From positions 62,001-126,000 of the forward strand of contig JBOFOQ010000027.1 in assembly GCA_051659505.1 (NCBI GenBank): DNA of 64,000 bases, given 5' to 3'. Below, piece after piece: positions 8,857 to 17,830 of this stretch (the stretch's first letter is position 1; each line of letters starts with the position of its first letter). The notes under the pieces were generated by a model, which did not search any database, was not told the DNA's origin, and saw only the letters and a list, made by a program, of their open reading frames with translations. The DNA comes from JAGNZR01 sp051659505 (lineage in GTDB: Bacteria > Fusobacteriota > Fusobacteriia > Fusobacteriales > Fusobacteriaceae). Position numbers and translations under genes: made by a program.

Positions 8857-10368
8857 ATGGAAATAGAAGAATCAAAAATAAAGTCTTTAATTTTAAAAGG
8901 CGAAACAAAGTCTATAGAATTCAAAAAAGCTAAAAATAATATTCCTAAAGATCTATGGGAAACCTATTCATCTTTTGCTAACACAGATGGTGGAGTAATA
9001 GTGTTAGGTGTTAGTGAAGATAACGGAGCATTTGAAATAACAGGAATTAATAATCCTGAAAACTTAATGAAAATATTTTGGGATATTATAAATAATCCTT
9101 CTAAAATAAATAAAAATATTCTTAAGAATAAAGATGTTTCAATTGTTGAAATAAATGGAAAATCACTATTAAAAATAGAAGTTCCAAGAGCAAATTTTAA
9201 TGATAGACCTATTTCATGTAATGAGAATCCATATATAGGAACATATAAAAGAAATCATTCAGGAGACTATAGGTGCCAAAAAGAAGAAGTTAATTCACTG
9301 ATAAGAAATTCATCAAAAATATTAGATAATTACATATTAGAGTATTATACATTTGAAGAAGATATAGATAAATCTGCTTTCAAAGGATATAGAAATATCT
9401 ATAATGTAGTAAAAAGAGATCACCCATGGTCGGAATTAAGTGATGATGAATTTCTAAAAAGAATAGGTGGAATGGATAAAGATATAGCAACAGGAAAAAC
9501 ATGGTTAACAGTAGCAGGGTTACTAATGTTTGGTAATTTTAACAGTGTTAGAAGAGTGTTTCCAAACTATCATCTTGATTATTTTGATAAAACCTCAGGA
9601 GAAAATGAAAGATGGGACGATAGGGTAATGTATGATGGTACTTGGGGTGAGGGAAACATTTTTAATTTTTACTTTATAGTAATAAATAAATTAAAGAAAA
9701 ATTTAAAAGTACCATTTAAAATAGCAGAAGACGGATATACAAGAATAGATGAAACACTAGCACATGTGGCAATAAGGGAGGCACTTATAAATTCTATTGT
9801 ACATGCAGATTATAAGGAAGAATCACCTCTAAAAATAGTGATGTACGAAGACAGATATGAATTTTATAATCCGGGACTTCTAAGAATATCAAGAGATAGA
9901 ATCTTTCATGGAGGATATTCAAATCCAAGAAATTCAACTATTATGCAGATGTTAAATCAAATTAATCTGTGTGAACGAGCAGGATCAGGGTTCCCTAAAA
10001 TACTATCAGCAGTACAAGAGTATAAATGGAAAGAACCAGAAATAGATGAAGATCAATATTATAACTATGTAAAAGTTACTATCTGGATAGAAAGTACTGG
10101 AGAGTACCGGAGAGTACCGGAGAGTACCGGAGAGTACTGGAGAGTACCGGAGCCAAGCAAAGCTGAGGAAGAATATTTATCTCAAAAAGAACTGATTATA
10201 AAGTACTTAGAAGAAAATAAAAGAATAACTAGAAAAGAAGTAGAAAAAATTCTTAAAGTGGAAGAGTCAAGAGCTAGAAAGATACTTCAACAGATTGCAA
10301 AATCAGGTTGTATAAAGAAAGAAGGAGTAGCTTCTAAAACATTCTATATATTAAATAAAATAAAATAA
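8857..10368 (+). CDS. AlbA/Schlafen-type ATP-binding transcriptional regulator
   Basis: 503 residues of the COG2865 type. The N-terminal AlbA_2 domain (about 10-150) has the ETKSIEFKKAKNNIPKDLW and FANTDGGVIVLGV motifs; the middle has the HATPase-like segment ALREALINSIVHADY and YNPG (about 310-345); the C terminus is a winged helix (about 445-503, RKEVEKILKVEESRARKILQ). Such proteins regulate stress or defence loci. Between the ATPase and winged helix lie six 10-bp repeats (10092-10152), a candidate frame switch. Good AGGAGG before ATG 8857. It ends inside copy 2 of the 354-bp repeat. Confidence 0.85.
   Translation: MEIEESKIKSLILKGETKSIEFKKAKNNIPKDLWETYSSFANTDGGVIVLGVSEDNGAFEITGINNPENLMKIFWDIINNPSKINKNILKNKDVSIVEINGKSLLKIEVPRANFNDRPISCNENPYIGTYKRNHSGDYRCQKEEVNSLIRNSSKILDNYILEYYTFEEDIDKSAFKGYRNIYNVVKRDHPWSELSDDEFLKRIGGMDKDIATGKTWLTVAGLLMFGNFNSVRRVFPNYHLDYFDKTSGENERWDDRVMYDGTWGEGNIFNFYFIVINKLKKNLKVPFKIAEDGYTRIDETLAHVAIREALINSIVHADYKEESPLKIVMYEDRYEFYNPGLLRISRDRIFHGGYSNPRNSTIMQMLNQINLCERAGSGFPKILSAVQEYKWKEPEIDEDQYYNYVKVTIWIESTGEYRRVPESTGEYWRVPEPSKAEEEYLSQKELIIKYLEENKRITRKEVEKILKVEESRARKILQQIAKSGCIKKEGVASKTFYILNKIK
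10092..10152 (+). repeat. Six tandem 10-bp repeats in the AlbA-type regulator
   Basis: Six copies of AGAGTACCGG (two with T for C, the first with A for G at its edge) run head to tail. Because 10 is not a multiple of 3, three units encode ten residues (STGEYRRVPE and a variant), and gain or loss of one unit shifts the frame. Both alternative frames stop soon after the array, at TGA 10164-10166 and TGA 10193-10195, which would remove the winged-helix end. Confidence 0.95.
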
Positions 10369-10713
10369 ATAATTACAAAACGGAGGATTAAATAAGATGA
10401 CAAGTGCTAATCAACGTGCAGAATTACAAAATCAAATTTGGAAAATAGCTAATGATGTTAGAGGTTCTATAGACGGTTGGGATTTTAAACAATATGTTTT
10501 AGGAACTCTTTTTTATCGTTTTATAAGTGAAAACTTTTCTAATTACATTGAAGCTGGAGATGATAGTTTTAAGTATGAAGAGCTAAGTGATAATATTATA
10601 ACAGAAGAGATTAAAGATGATGCAATAAAAACAAAAGGTTACTTTATTTATCCAAGCCAATTATTTGTTAATATTTCAAAAAATGCCAATACAAATGAAA
10701 GTTTAAATACAGA
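10360..10713 (+). repeat. 354-bp direct repeat, copy 2 (hsdM 5' end)
   Basis: Partner of 7224-7577. It contains the last codons and stop of the AlbA-type regulator, the GGAGG leader and the start of the intact hsdM. Mismatches are scattered rather than clustered, for example TACAGATTT against TATCGTTTT. Confidence 0.95.
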
Positions 10714-11947
10714 TTTAGCAAAAATATTTACCGCTATTGAAAGTTCTGCAAATGGGTACCCGTCTGAATCAGATATTAAAGGATTGTTTGCTGATTTTGA
10801 TACAACAAGCAATAGATTAGGAAATACTGTAAAAGATAAAAATGCTCATTTAGCTGCTGTTATAAAAGGTGTTGGTGGTCTTAATTTTGGAGAGTTTGAG
10901 GATAATCATATAGATTTATTTGGCGATGCATATGAATTTTTAATTTCTAACTATGCAGCTAATGCTGGAAAATCTGGAGGAGAGTTTTTTACTCCTCAAA
11001 GTGTTTCTAAACTTATTGCTAAATTAGCAACACATAATCAAAAAGTAATTAACAAAATTTATGATCCCGCGGCAGGATCAGGTTCTTTATTATTACAAGC
11101 AAAAAAGCAATTTGATGCTCATATTATTGAAGAAGGTTTTTATGGACAGGAAATTAATCATACAACATACAATCTTGCACGTATGAATATGTTTTTACAT
11201 AATATAAACTACGATAAATTTAATATTGCACTGGGAAATACACTTTTAAATCCACAATTTGGAGATGAAAAACCTTTTGATGCTATTGTATCAAATCCAC
11301 CATATTCAGTTAATTGGATTGGTAGTGATGACCCAACTCTTATTAATGACGACCGTTTTGCTCCAGCTGGAGTATTAGCACCAAAATCAAAGGCAGATTT
11401 TGCATTTGTACTTCATTGTCTAGATTATCTTTCATCTAAAGGACGTGCTGCTATAGTTTGTTTCCCAGGGATTTTCTACCGTGGTGGTACAGAACAAAAA
11501 ATTAGAAAGTATTTAATTGATAAAAATTTTGTAGAAACAGTTATTTCATTAGCTCCTAATCTTTTTTTTGGAACATCTATTGCAGTTAATATTTTAATTC
11601 TTTCTAAGCATAAAAGTGAAAATAAGACACAATTTATTGATGCAAGCGGAGAAAACTTTTTCAAAAAAGAAACAAATAATAATATTTTAACAGAGGAACA
11701 TATTGAAGAAATTCTAAGAATATTCGATACAAAAGAAGATATTGAGTATGTCTCAAAATTAGTTCATAATGATAAAATAGCTGAAGAAAATTATTCTCTT
11801 TCTGTAAATACTTATGTAGAAGCAGAAGATACTAGAGAGATTATTAATATAAAAGAATTAAACGCTAAGATAAATACAACAGTTTCAAACATTGATAAAC
11901 TTCGTATTGAGATAGATAAGATAGTTTCTGAAATTGAGGTGGAGTAA
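10397..11947 (+). CDS. hsdM: Type I restriction-modification system DNA methyltransferase subunit HsdM
   Basis: N6-adenine methyltransferase of a type I system, working as a HsdM2-HsdS complex. 516 residues: N-terminal helical domain (1-140), SAM-binding DPAAGSGSLLLQ (about 222-233) and catalytic NPPYSVNW (about 300). It appears intact. Ribosome site GGAGG and leader are shared with the truncated copy upstream because of the 354-bp duplication. It is followed after 3 nt by the Fic-derived gene and then hsdS, so specificity and methylation subunits share one transcript. Confidence 0.95.
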   Translation: MTSANQRAELQNQIWKIANDVRGSIDGWDFKQYVLGTLFYRFISENFSNYIEAGDDSFKYEELSDNIITEEIKDDAIKTKGYFIYPSQLFVNISKNANTNESLNTDLAKIFTAIESSANGYPSESDIKGLFADFDTTSNRLGNTVKDKNAHLAAVIKGVGGLNFGEFEDNHIDLFGDAYEFLISNYAANAGKSGGEFFTPQSVSKLIAKLATHNQKVINKIYDPAAGSGSLLLQAKKQFDAHIIEEGFYGQEINHTTYNLARMNMFLHNINYDKFNIALGNTLLNPQFGDEKPFDAIVSNPPYSVNWIGSDDPTLINDDRFAPAGVLAPKSKADFAFVLHCLDYLSSKGRAAIVCFPGIFYRGGTEQKIRKYLIDKNFVETVISLAPNLFFGTSIAVNILILSKHKSENKTQFIDASGENFFKKETNNNILTEEHIEEILRIFDTKEDIEYVSKLVHNDKIAEENYSLSVNTYVEAEDTREIINIKELNAKINTTVSNIDKLRIEIDKIVSEIEVE

Positions 11948-11950
11948 AAA

Positions 11951-12397
11951 ATGATTTTAGATAATAAACTAAATATTACCAGTCAAATAGAACTTTCAGA
12001 AATAGAAGAAAAAATCAGTAAGCAAAAAGTAAAGAAATTTTTTGACTCTGGAGATATTAATAAAGTTCAAGTAGGAACATTTGAAGGATTTTCATATATT
12101 CATAATTATCTATTTCAAGATATATACCATTTTGTAGGAAAAATTAGAAATGTAAATATATCTAAAGGTGGTTTTAGTTTTGCACCTTTAATGTATCTGG
12201 AACAGTCATTAAAATATATAGATAAAGACGAGTATCTATCCTCTATGGAAAGAAGTGTTATAAAAGATATAGAGACTAAACACCTATTAGAACAAGCTCT
12301 TACTAGTGAGATTAATGACCGTACTTTATTTATGAAAGGTATTGATGCTAGTTACTACTATGAGGGTTACAGTGAATTTAATATAGAGGAGCTATAG
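11951..12397 (+). CDS. Fic-family protein with internal deletion of the catalytic segment
   Basis: 148 residues. The N-terminal part (DSGDINKVQVGTFEGFSYIH, YLFQDIYHFVGKIRNVNI, FAPLMYLEQSLKYID) and C-terminal part (YLSSMERSVIKDIE, MKGIDASYYYEGY) match the Fic/DOC proteins commonly placed between hsdM and hsdS, which are about 200 residues long. The central segment holding the HPFxxGNGR AMPylation motif is absent; the join is at residues 90-93, near 12221-12230. The frame is kept, so a stable non-catalytic protein may still be made. It starts 3 nt after hsdM and ends 1 nt before hsdS. Family assignment comes from remembered homologues. Confidence 0.75.
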   Translation: MILDNKLNITSQIELSEIEEKISKQKVKKFFDSGDINKVQVGTFEGFSYIHNYLFQDIYHFVGKIRNVNISKGGFSFAPLMYLEQSLKYIDKDEYLSSMERSVIKDIETKHLLEQALTSEINDRTLFMKGIDASYYYEGYSEFNIEEL

Positions 12398-12398
12398 G

Positions 12399-13565
12399 AT
12401 GAAAAGTAAATTAGAACAGTTAATAGAGGAACTTTGTCCTGATGGGGTGGAGTATAGAGAGTTGAAAGAAATATCAGAAATGAAAAGAGGAGTAGCAGCA
12501 ACAAAGAAAGAGCTACTAAGTGGAGATATCCCTGTAATTTCAGGAGGAAAAGAACCAGCGTATTACTGTAATAAGTTCAACAGAGATGGAGAAACGATAA
12601 CTGTTGCAGGAAGTGGGGCAGGTGCTGGATATCTACAATACTGGAATATGCCTATTTTTGTAGGAGATGCTTTTTCAATTAAAGGACTAGAAAATATTTT
12701 TACTAAATACTTATATTATTGTTTAATAAATATTCAAGATTACATATATTCGACAAAAAAAGGTAGTGGAGTTCCTCATGTTTACGTATCTAGTATTGAG
12801 AAAATATCTATCCCTCTCCCCCCTCTAGCAGTGCAAGAGGAGATAGTACGTATTTTAGACACGTTCACCGAGCTTACAACCGAGCTTACAACCGAGCTTA
12901 CAGCGAGAAAACAGCAGTATGAATATTATAGAGATAGTTTATTGACTTTTGGAGATGAGGTAGAGTGGAGGACGTTAGGAGAGGTAGGGGAATTAGTAAG
13001 AGGAAATGGACTACCTAAAGCTGATTTTACAGAATTTGGAATTCCTGCAATTCATTATGGGCAAATCTATACATACTACGGAAGTTATACAGTAAAAACT
13101 AAATCTTTTGTTTCAGAAGAAACAGCTAAAAAACTGAAAAAAGTTAATTGTGGTGATGTTGTACTTACAAATACAAGTGAAAATTTAAAAGATGTAGGAA
13201 AATCTCTTCTTTATTTAGGAGAAAAACAGGCTGTTACTGGTGGACATGCGACAATATTTAAACCATCAAATCAAATCTTAGGTAAATATTTTGTTTATTT
13301 TACTCAATCACTAATCTTTGAAAATCAAAAAAGTAAATATGCAAAAGGAGCAAAAGTTATTGATATTTCAGCAAATGATATATCAAAAATACTAATCCCT
13401 CTCCCACCTCTTAAAGAACAACAACGTATTGTAGATATTCTAGACCGCTTCGATACTCTTACAAATGACATAAAAAAAGGACTACCAGGAGAAATAAAAT
13501 TACGTCAACAGCAATACGAATATTACCGTGATAAATTACTTACTTTTAAAAAATTGGAGGTATAG
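12399..13565 (+). CDS. hsdS: Type I restriction-modification system specificity subunit HsdS
   Basis: DNA-recognition subunit of 388 residues with two target-recognition domains (about 15-150 and 190-340), each closed by a conserved helix region: IPLPPLAVQEEIVRILDTF...RKQQYEYYRDSLLTF and IPLPPLKEQQRIVDILDRF...RQQQYEYYRDKLLTF. The first spacer carries three TELT repeats (residues 157-168), comparable with the TAEL repeats of EcoR124 whose number sets the recognition spacer. Starts 1 nt after the Fic-derived gene. The two halves set the bipartite target; the target cannot be read from sequence. Confidence 0.95.
   Translation: MKSKLEQLIEELCPDGVEYRELKEISEMKRGVAATKKELLSGDIPVISGGKEPAYYCNKFNRDGETITVAGSGAGAGYLQYWNMPIFVGDAFSIKGLENIFTKYLYYCLINIQDYIYSTKKGSGVPHVYVSSIEKISIPLPPLAVQEEIVRILDTFTELTTELTTELTARKQQYEYYRDSLLTFGDEVEWRTLGEVGELVRGNGLPKADFTEFGIPAIHYGQIYTYYGSYTVKTKSFVSEETAKKLKKVNCGDVVLTNTSENLKDVGKSLLYLGEKQAVTGGHATIFKPSNQILGKYFVYFTQSLIFENQKSKYAKGAKVIDISANDISKILIPLPPLKEQQRIVDILDRFDTLTNDIKKGLPGEIKLRQQQYEYYRDKLLTFKKLEV
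12867..12902 (+). repeat. Three 12-bp repeats (TELT) in the HsdS central spacer
   Basis: Three perfect copies of ACCGAGCTTACA encode TELT-TELT-TELT in frame between the two recognition domains. The unit is a multiple of three, so unit number can change without a frameshift and would alter the distance between recognition domains. Confidence 0.95.
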
Positions 13566-13566
13566 T

Positions 13567-14601
13567 ATGGTAAATAACGAAATAAAAGATTTTGAAAATT
13601 TAGAAAATTTATATTTCAAGGTAAAAAATATTTTGGAAAATGGTCGTGCTAAAGCATTTAAAGTTGTAAATACAGTGATGATAGAAAGTTATTGGAATAT
13701 TGGAAAAGAGATTGTTGAAGAGGAACAAAGAGGTGAAAACCGAGCTGAATATGGAAAATTTGTAGTAGAATCTATTTCTAAAAGATTAACAAAAGAATAT
13801 GGAAAAGGTTATTCAAAACAAAATATTTGGTACATGAAACAATTTTATTTATTATTTCCAATTCTCCACGCACTGCGTGGAGAATTAAGTTGGACGCACT
13901 ACAGACTACTAATAAAACTTAAAAATGATGATATTCGTAATTTTTATATAATTGAATCTATTCAAAATAATTGGTCTTCAAGAGAGCTTGAGCGACAGAT
14001 GAGTTCTCTATTATATGAAAGAATTACAATGAGTAAAAATCCTGTGGAAGTGAAAAACCTTTCACTAAAAGGACAAGAAATAGAAGTGGCTTCTGATATA
14101 ATAAAAAGTCCTATGATTTTTGAGTTTTTAGGAAAAGGAGATTATACAATAGCTAAAGAAAGTGATTTAGAATCTGCTCTTATGAATAAGTTACAGCTTT
14201 TTCTTCTGGAACTAGGAAAGGGATTTTCTTTTGTAAGTAGACAAAAAAGAATTAGTGTAGAGGGAGATAGTTACTATATTGATTTAGTTTTTTACAACTA
14301 TATATTAAAATGCTTTGTCCTAGTTGATTTAAAAATGGGGAAACTAACTCACAGAGATATAGGGCAAATGGATTTTTATGTACGCTATTATGAAAAAGAA
14401 ATGCGTTTAGAAGGAGATAATCCTACAATAGGTTTACTTCTTTGTTCCGATAAAAATGATTCTATAGTCAAGTATACATTGTTAGATGAGAGTAAAAATA
14501 TATTCGCTTCTAAATATCAATTCTATTTTCCAACAGAAGATGAATTAATAGAAGAATTAGAAAGAGAAAAGTTAAGTTTGAAACTGGAATATAAAGATTA
14601 A
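13567..14601 (+). CDS. DUF1016/YhcG-type PDDEXK nuclease family protein
   Basis: 344 residues. The N-terminal DUF1016 domain (SYWNIGKEIVEEEQ, ALRGELSWTHYRLLIKL) is followed by a PDDEXK-like nuclease fold at about 205-300 (FVSRQKRISVEGDSYYIDLVFYN...LKCFVLVDLKMG), with the D and DLK residues in place. Members are often found in type I restriction loci and may process DNA, but the role is unsettled. I start at ATG 13567 after GGAGGTATAGT; an earlier ATG at 13528 would overlap hsdS. A perfect 27-nt palindrome lies within the gene (13860-13886). Confidence 0.85.
   Translation: MVNNEIKDFENLENLYFKVKNILENGRAKAFKVVNTVMIESYWNIGKEIVEEEQRGENRAEYGKFVVESISKRLTKEYGKGYSKQNIWYMKQFYLLFPILHALRGELSWTHYRLLIKLKNDDIRNFYIIESIQNNWSSRELERQMSSLLYERITMSKNPVEVKNLSLKGQEIEVASDIIKSPMIFEFLGKGDYTIAKESDLESALMNKLQLFLLELGKGFSFVSRQKRISVEGDSYYIDLVFYNYILKCFVLVDLKMGKLTHRDIGQMDFYVRYYEKEMRLEGDNPTIGLLLCSDKNDSIVKYTLLDESKNIFASKYQFYFPTEDELIEELEREKLSLKLEYKD
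13860..13886. repeat. Perfect 27-nt palindrome inside the DUF1016 gene
   Basis: AATTCTCCACGCA (13860-13872) and TGCGTGGAGAATT (13874-13886) are exact reverse complements with one base between them. It encodes part of ILHALRGELSW, a conserved stretch of the protein, so it is not an obvious insertion. Both strands would form a strong hairpin. Confidence 0.95.
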
Positions 14602-14620
14602 AAACAAGGGAGAAAATTTT

Positions 14621-17600
14621 ATGAGTAGCTACAAACCCATTGCAGAATCAAATAATTTTATAATATTAGAGAAGTACACTAAGATAGAACAAAAAGGAGC
14701 TACCTACCAAACAGAAGCTGACTTAGAAAAAGAGTTAATTCAAGATTTAAAAAATCAAGGTTATGAACACTTGCCAAGTTTAATTAATAATGAAAAACTA
14801 CTTCTTAACGCTCGTATACAAATAGAAAAACTTAATAAAGTAAAGTTTTTAGATGTAGAATGGCTTAGATTTTGTGAACAGTTTTTAGATAAACCTAGTG
14901 ATAACAATATTGATAAAACTCGTAAAATTCATGATAACTATATTCATGATTTTGTTTTTGATGATGGACATATTGAAAATATTTATATATTGGATAAAAA
15001 AAATATTAATAATAATAAATTACAGGTAATTTCTCAATTTGAGCAAAAAGGAACACAACTTAATAGATATGATGTTACTATTTTAGTTAATGGATTGCCT
15101 TTAGTGCAAATAGAACTTAAAAAACGTGGAATTGCTATTCGTGAAGCTTTTAATCAAATTCATAGATACAGTAAAGAGAGTTTTAATTCTGAGAGCTCTC
15201 TATTTAAGTATTTACAAATTTTCGTTATTTCAAATGGGACAGATAGCCGTTATTTTGCAAATACTACTAAACGTGACAAAAACAGTTTTGATTTTACAAT
15301 GAACTGGGCAAAATCAGATAATAGTATAATAAAAGACCTTAAAGATTTTACAGCAACTTTTTTTGAGCAAAGAACTTTACTAAATATTCTTCTTAAATAT
15401 TCAGTTTTTGATGTTAGTGATACCTTACTTGTTATGAGACCATACCAAATTGCAGCAGCAGAGAGAATTTTATGGAAAATAGAAAGTTCATATTTAGCTA
15501 AAAATTTCAGTAAATCTGAAAGTGGTGGTTTTATTTGGCATACAACAGGGTCAGGAAAAACTCTTACAAGTTTTAAAGCAGCGCGTCTAGCAACAGAGTT
15601 AGAATTTATTGATAAAGTATTTTTTGTTGTGGATAGAAAAGATTTAGATTATCAAACTATGAAGGAATATCAACGTTTTTCTCCTAATAGTGTCAATGGT
15701 TCAGAAAATACTGTTGGACTGAAAAATAATATTGAAAAAGATGATAATAAAATAATTGTTACTACTATTCAGAAACTAAATAATTTAATAAAAAATGAAT
15801 CAGATTTAGAGATATACAAGAAACATGTTGTTTTTATTTTTGATGAGGCACACCGTTCTCAGTTTGGAGAAGCACAAAAGAATATAAAAAAACGTTTTAA
15901 AATGTTTTATCAATTTGGATTTACAGGAACGCCTATTTTTACAAATAATGCCAGTGGTAGTGAGACTACCGCTACTGTATTTGGTGACGAATTACATTCG
16001 TATGTTATAACAGATGCAATTAGAGACGATAAAGTTCTAAAATTTAAAGTGGACTATAATGATGTTCATCCTAAGTTTAAGAAAATAGAATCTGAAATAG
16101 ACGAGAAAAAATTGACTTCCTTAGAAAGCAAAGAGGCTTTTCTTCATCCTGAACGGATAAAAGAAATTTCACAATATATATTAGATAATTACAAGATAAA
16201 AACTCATAGATTAAATTCAAATGAAAAAGGATTTAATGCAATGTTTGCTGTAAGTAGTATAGACGCTGCAAAACTTTACTATGAGACACTGAATAAACTA
16301 CAAAAAGATAGTGAAAAACCTCTCAAAATAGCTACGATTTTTTCATTTGCAGCAAATGAAGAACAAAATTCTATTGGAGAGATTGGGGATGAAACTTTTG
16401 AAACCTCAGCACTGGAAAGTAGTTCAAAAGAATTTTTGACTTCAGCAATTAAAGACTATAATACTATGTTCAAAACTAATTACAATGTAGATAGTAAAGA
16501 ATTTCAAAATTATTATCGTGATTTAGCAAAGAGAGTGAAGAATAAAGAAATAGATTTGTTAATCGTTGTTGGTATGTTTTTAACAGGTTTTGATGCACCG
16601 ACACTAAATACATTATTTGTTGATAAAAATCTTAAATACCATGGATTAATACAGGCTTTTTCAAGAACTAATAGAATTTACGATTCAACAAAAACTTTTG
16701 GAAATATAGTTACTTTTAGAAATTTAGAAGAAGCAACAATTGAAGCTATAAAGCTATTTGGTAATGAAAATACTAAAAATATAGTTTTAGAAAAAAGCTA
16801 TAAAGAATATATGGAAGGCTTCAAAGATGTATTAACAGGTGAAGCAAAACGAGGGTATATAGAGATAACAAAAGAGCTAAAAGAAAAGTTTTCTGATATA
16901 GAAAATATAGTTACAGAAAAAGATAAAAAGGAATTTGTTGTACTCTTTGGAGAATATTTACGTGTTGAGAATATTCTTCAAAATTATGATGAATTTACAG
17001 AATTAAAAAAATTGAGAAAAGAATATTCTTCCAATCCTGAGGAAGTTAGAGAATCAGTAGCTCTTAAAAATTTTATGGAAAGTTTTGGTGTAGAAGTAGA
17101 GGATATAGAAGAAGTTAAAGATATTTTATTACTAGAGGAAAGAACCATTCAAAATTATCGTTCAACTTACAATGATATTAGAGATTGGAGCATACGGAAC
17201 AATCCTGGAAAAGGAAAGGGAGAAGGTTCTGTTGATTGGGAAGGGATTACTTTTGAAGTTGAACTTTTAAAATCTCAAGAGATAAATTTAGACTATATTC
17301 TTGAGCTAATATTTGAAAATAAGAAAAAATTTATTAGTAAGCAATCTTTAATAGATAATGTTCGTAATATAGTACGTTCTAGTGTTGGAAGTCGTGCTAA
17401 AGAAAGTTTAATAGTTGAATTTATAAATCAAGCAGATTTAGACAGTTTTTCAGATAAAGTTATTACTATGGATAACTTTTATTCCTTTGCTAAAAACAGA
17501 CAAATAAAAGAAGTAGAGAATTTAATTAAAGAAGAAGATTTAAATGAGGAAGCGACAAAAAGATATCTTGAAATGTCATTAAAACAAGAATATGCTAGTG

Positions 17601-17743
17601 AGAATGGAACAGCACTTAATGAAATATTACCTAAGATGAGTCCATTAAATCCTTCATATTTAGAGAAGAAAAAAAATGTATTTGAGAAAATAGTAGCTTT
17701 TGTTGAGAAGTTTAAAGGAACGGATAGAAAAATTAATATATAA
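14621..17743 (+). CDS. hsdR: Type I restriction-modification system endonuclease/translocase subunit HsdR
   Basis: Motor and nuclease subunit, 1040 residues, normal length. The N-terminal nuclease site is seen in RYDVTILVNGLPLVQIELKK (about 150-172). Helicase motifs follow: Walker A HTTGSGKTLTSF (about 306-317), DEAHRS (about 407), GFTGTPIF, and VGMFLTGFDAPTLNTLFVDK with QAFSRTNR in the second RecA domain. The C-terminal helical region binds the methylase core. Starts with ATG after GGGAGA; ends before a strong terminator. Appears intact, so restriction activity is plausible. Confidence 0.95.
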   Translation: MSSYKPIAESNNFIILEKYTKIEQKGATYQTEADLEKELIQDLKNQGYEHLPSLINNEKLLLNARIQIEKLNKVKFLDVEWLRFCEQFLDKPSDNNIDKTRKIHDNYIHDFVFDDGHIENIYILDKKNINNNKLQVISQFEQKGTQLNRYDVTILVNGLPLVQIELKKRGIAIREAFNQIHRYSKESFNSESSLFKYLQIFVISNGTDSRYFANTTKRDKNSFDFTMNWAKSDNSIIKDLKDFTATFFEQRTLLNILLKYSVFDVSDTLLVMRPYQIAAAERILWKIESSYLAKNFSKSESGGFIWHTTGSGKTLTSFKAARLATELEFIDKVFFVVDRKDLDYQTMKEYQRFSPNSVNGSENTVGLKNNIEKDDNKIIVTTIQKLNNLIKNESDLEIYKKHVVFIFDEAHRSQFGEAQKNIKKRFKMFYQFGFTGTPIFTNNASGSETTATVFGDELHSYVITDAIRDDKVLKFKVDYNDVHPKFKKIESEIDEKKLTSLESKEAFLHPERIKEISQYILDNYKIKTHRLNSNEKGFNAMFAVSSIDAAKLYYETLNKLQKDSEKPLKIATIFSFAANEEQNSIGEIGDETFETSALESSSKEFLTSAIKDYNTMFKTNYNVDSKEFQNYYRDLAKRVKNKEIDLLIVVGMFLTGFDAPTLNTLFVDKNLKYHGLIQAFSRTNRIYDSTKTFGNIVTFRNLEEATIEAIKLFGNENTKNIVLEKSYKEYMEGFKDVLTGEAKRGYIEITKELKEKFSDIENIVTEKDKKEFVVLFGEYLRVENILQNYDEFTELKKLRKEYSSNPEEVRESVALKNFMESFGVEVEDIEEVKDILLLEERTIQNYRSTYNDIRDWSIRNNPGKGKGEGSVDWEGITFEVELLKSQEINLDYILELIFENKKKFISKQSLIDNVRNIVRSSVGSRAKESLIVEFINQADLDSFSDKVITMDNFYSFAKNRQIKEVENLIKEEDLNEEATKRYLEMSLKQEYASENGTALNEILPKMSPLNPSYLEKKKNVFEKIVAFVEKFKGTDRKINI

Positions 17744-17776
17744 AATATATTTGTTATGCAGTGTTAGTGATTTTAT

Positions 17777-17830
17777 AAAAAACCTCCAAAACATCTGTTT
17801 CCACATGGTTTGGAGGTTTTTTTATTTTTT
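17777..17830 (+). terminator. Rho-independent terminator after hsdR
   Basis: AAACCTCCAAA (17780-17790) pairs with TTTGGAGGTTT (17809-17819), followed by a T-rich tract TTTTTTATTTTTT. It closes the restriction operon. Confidence 0.9.

Noticed and set aside
10092..10152. CRISPR-like array
   Set aside because: Repeats are 10 bp, contiguous, without spacers, and lie in a coding frame.
13860..13886. Mobile palindromic element inserted in a protein gene
   Set aside because: The encoded ALRGELSW stretch looks like a conserved part of the DUF1016 domain, so I kept it as an unexplained palindrome rather than an insertion.
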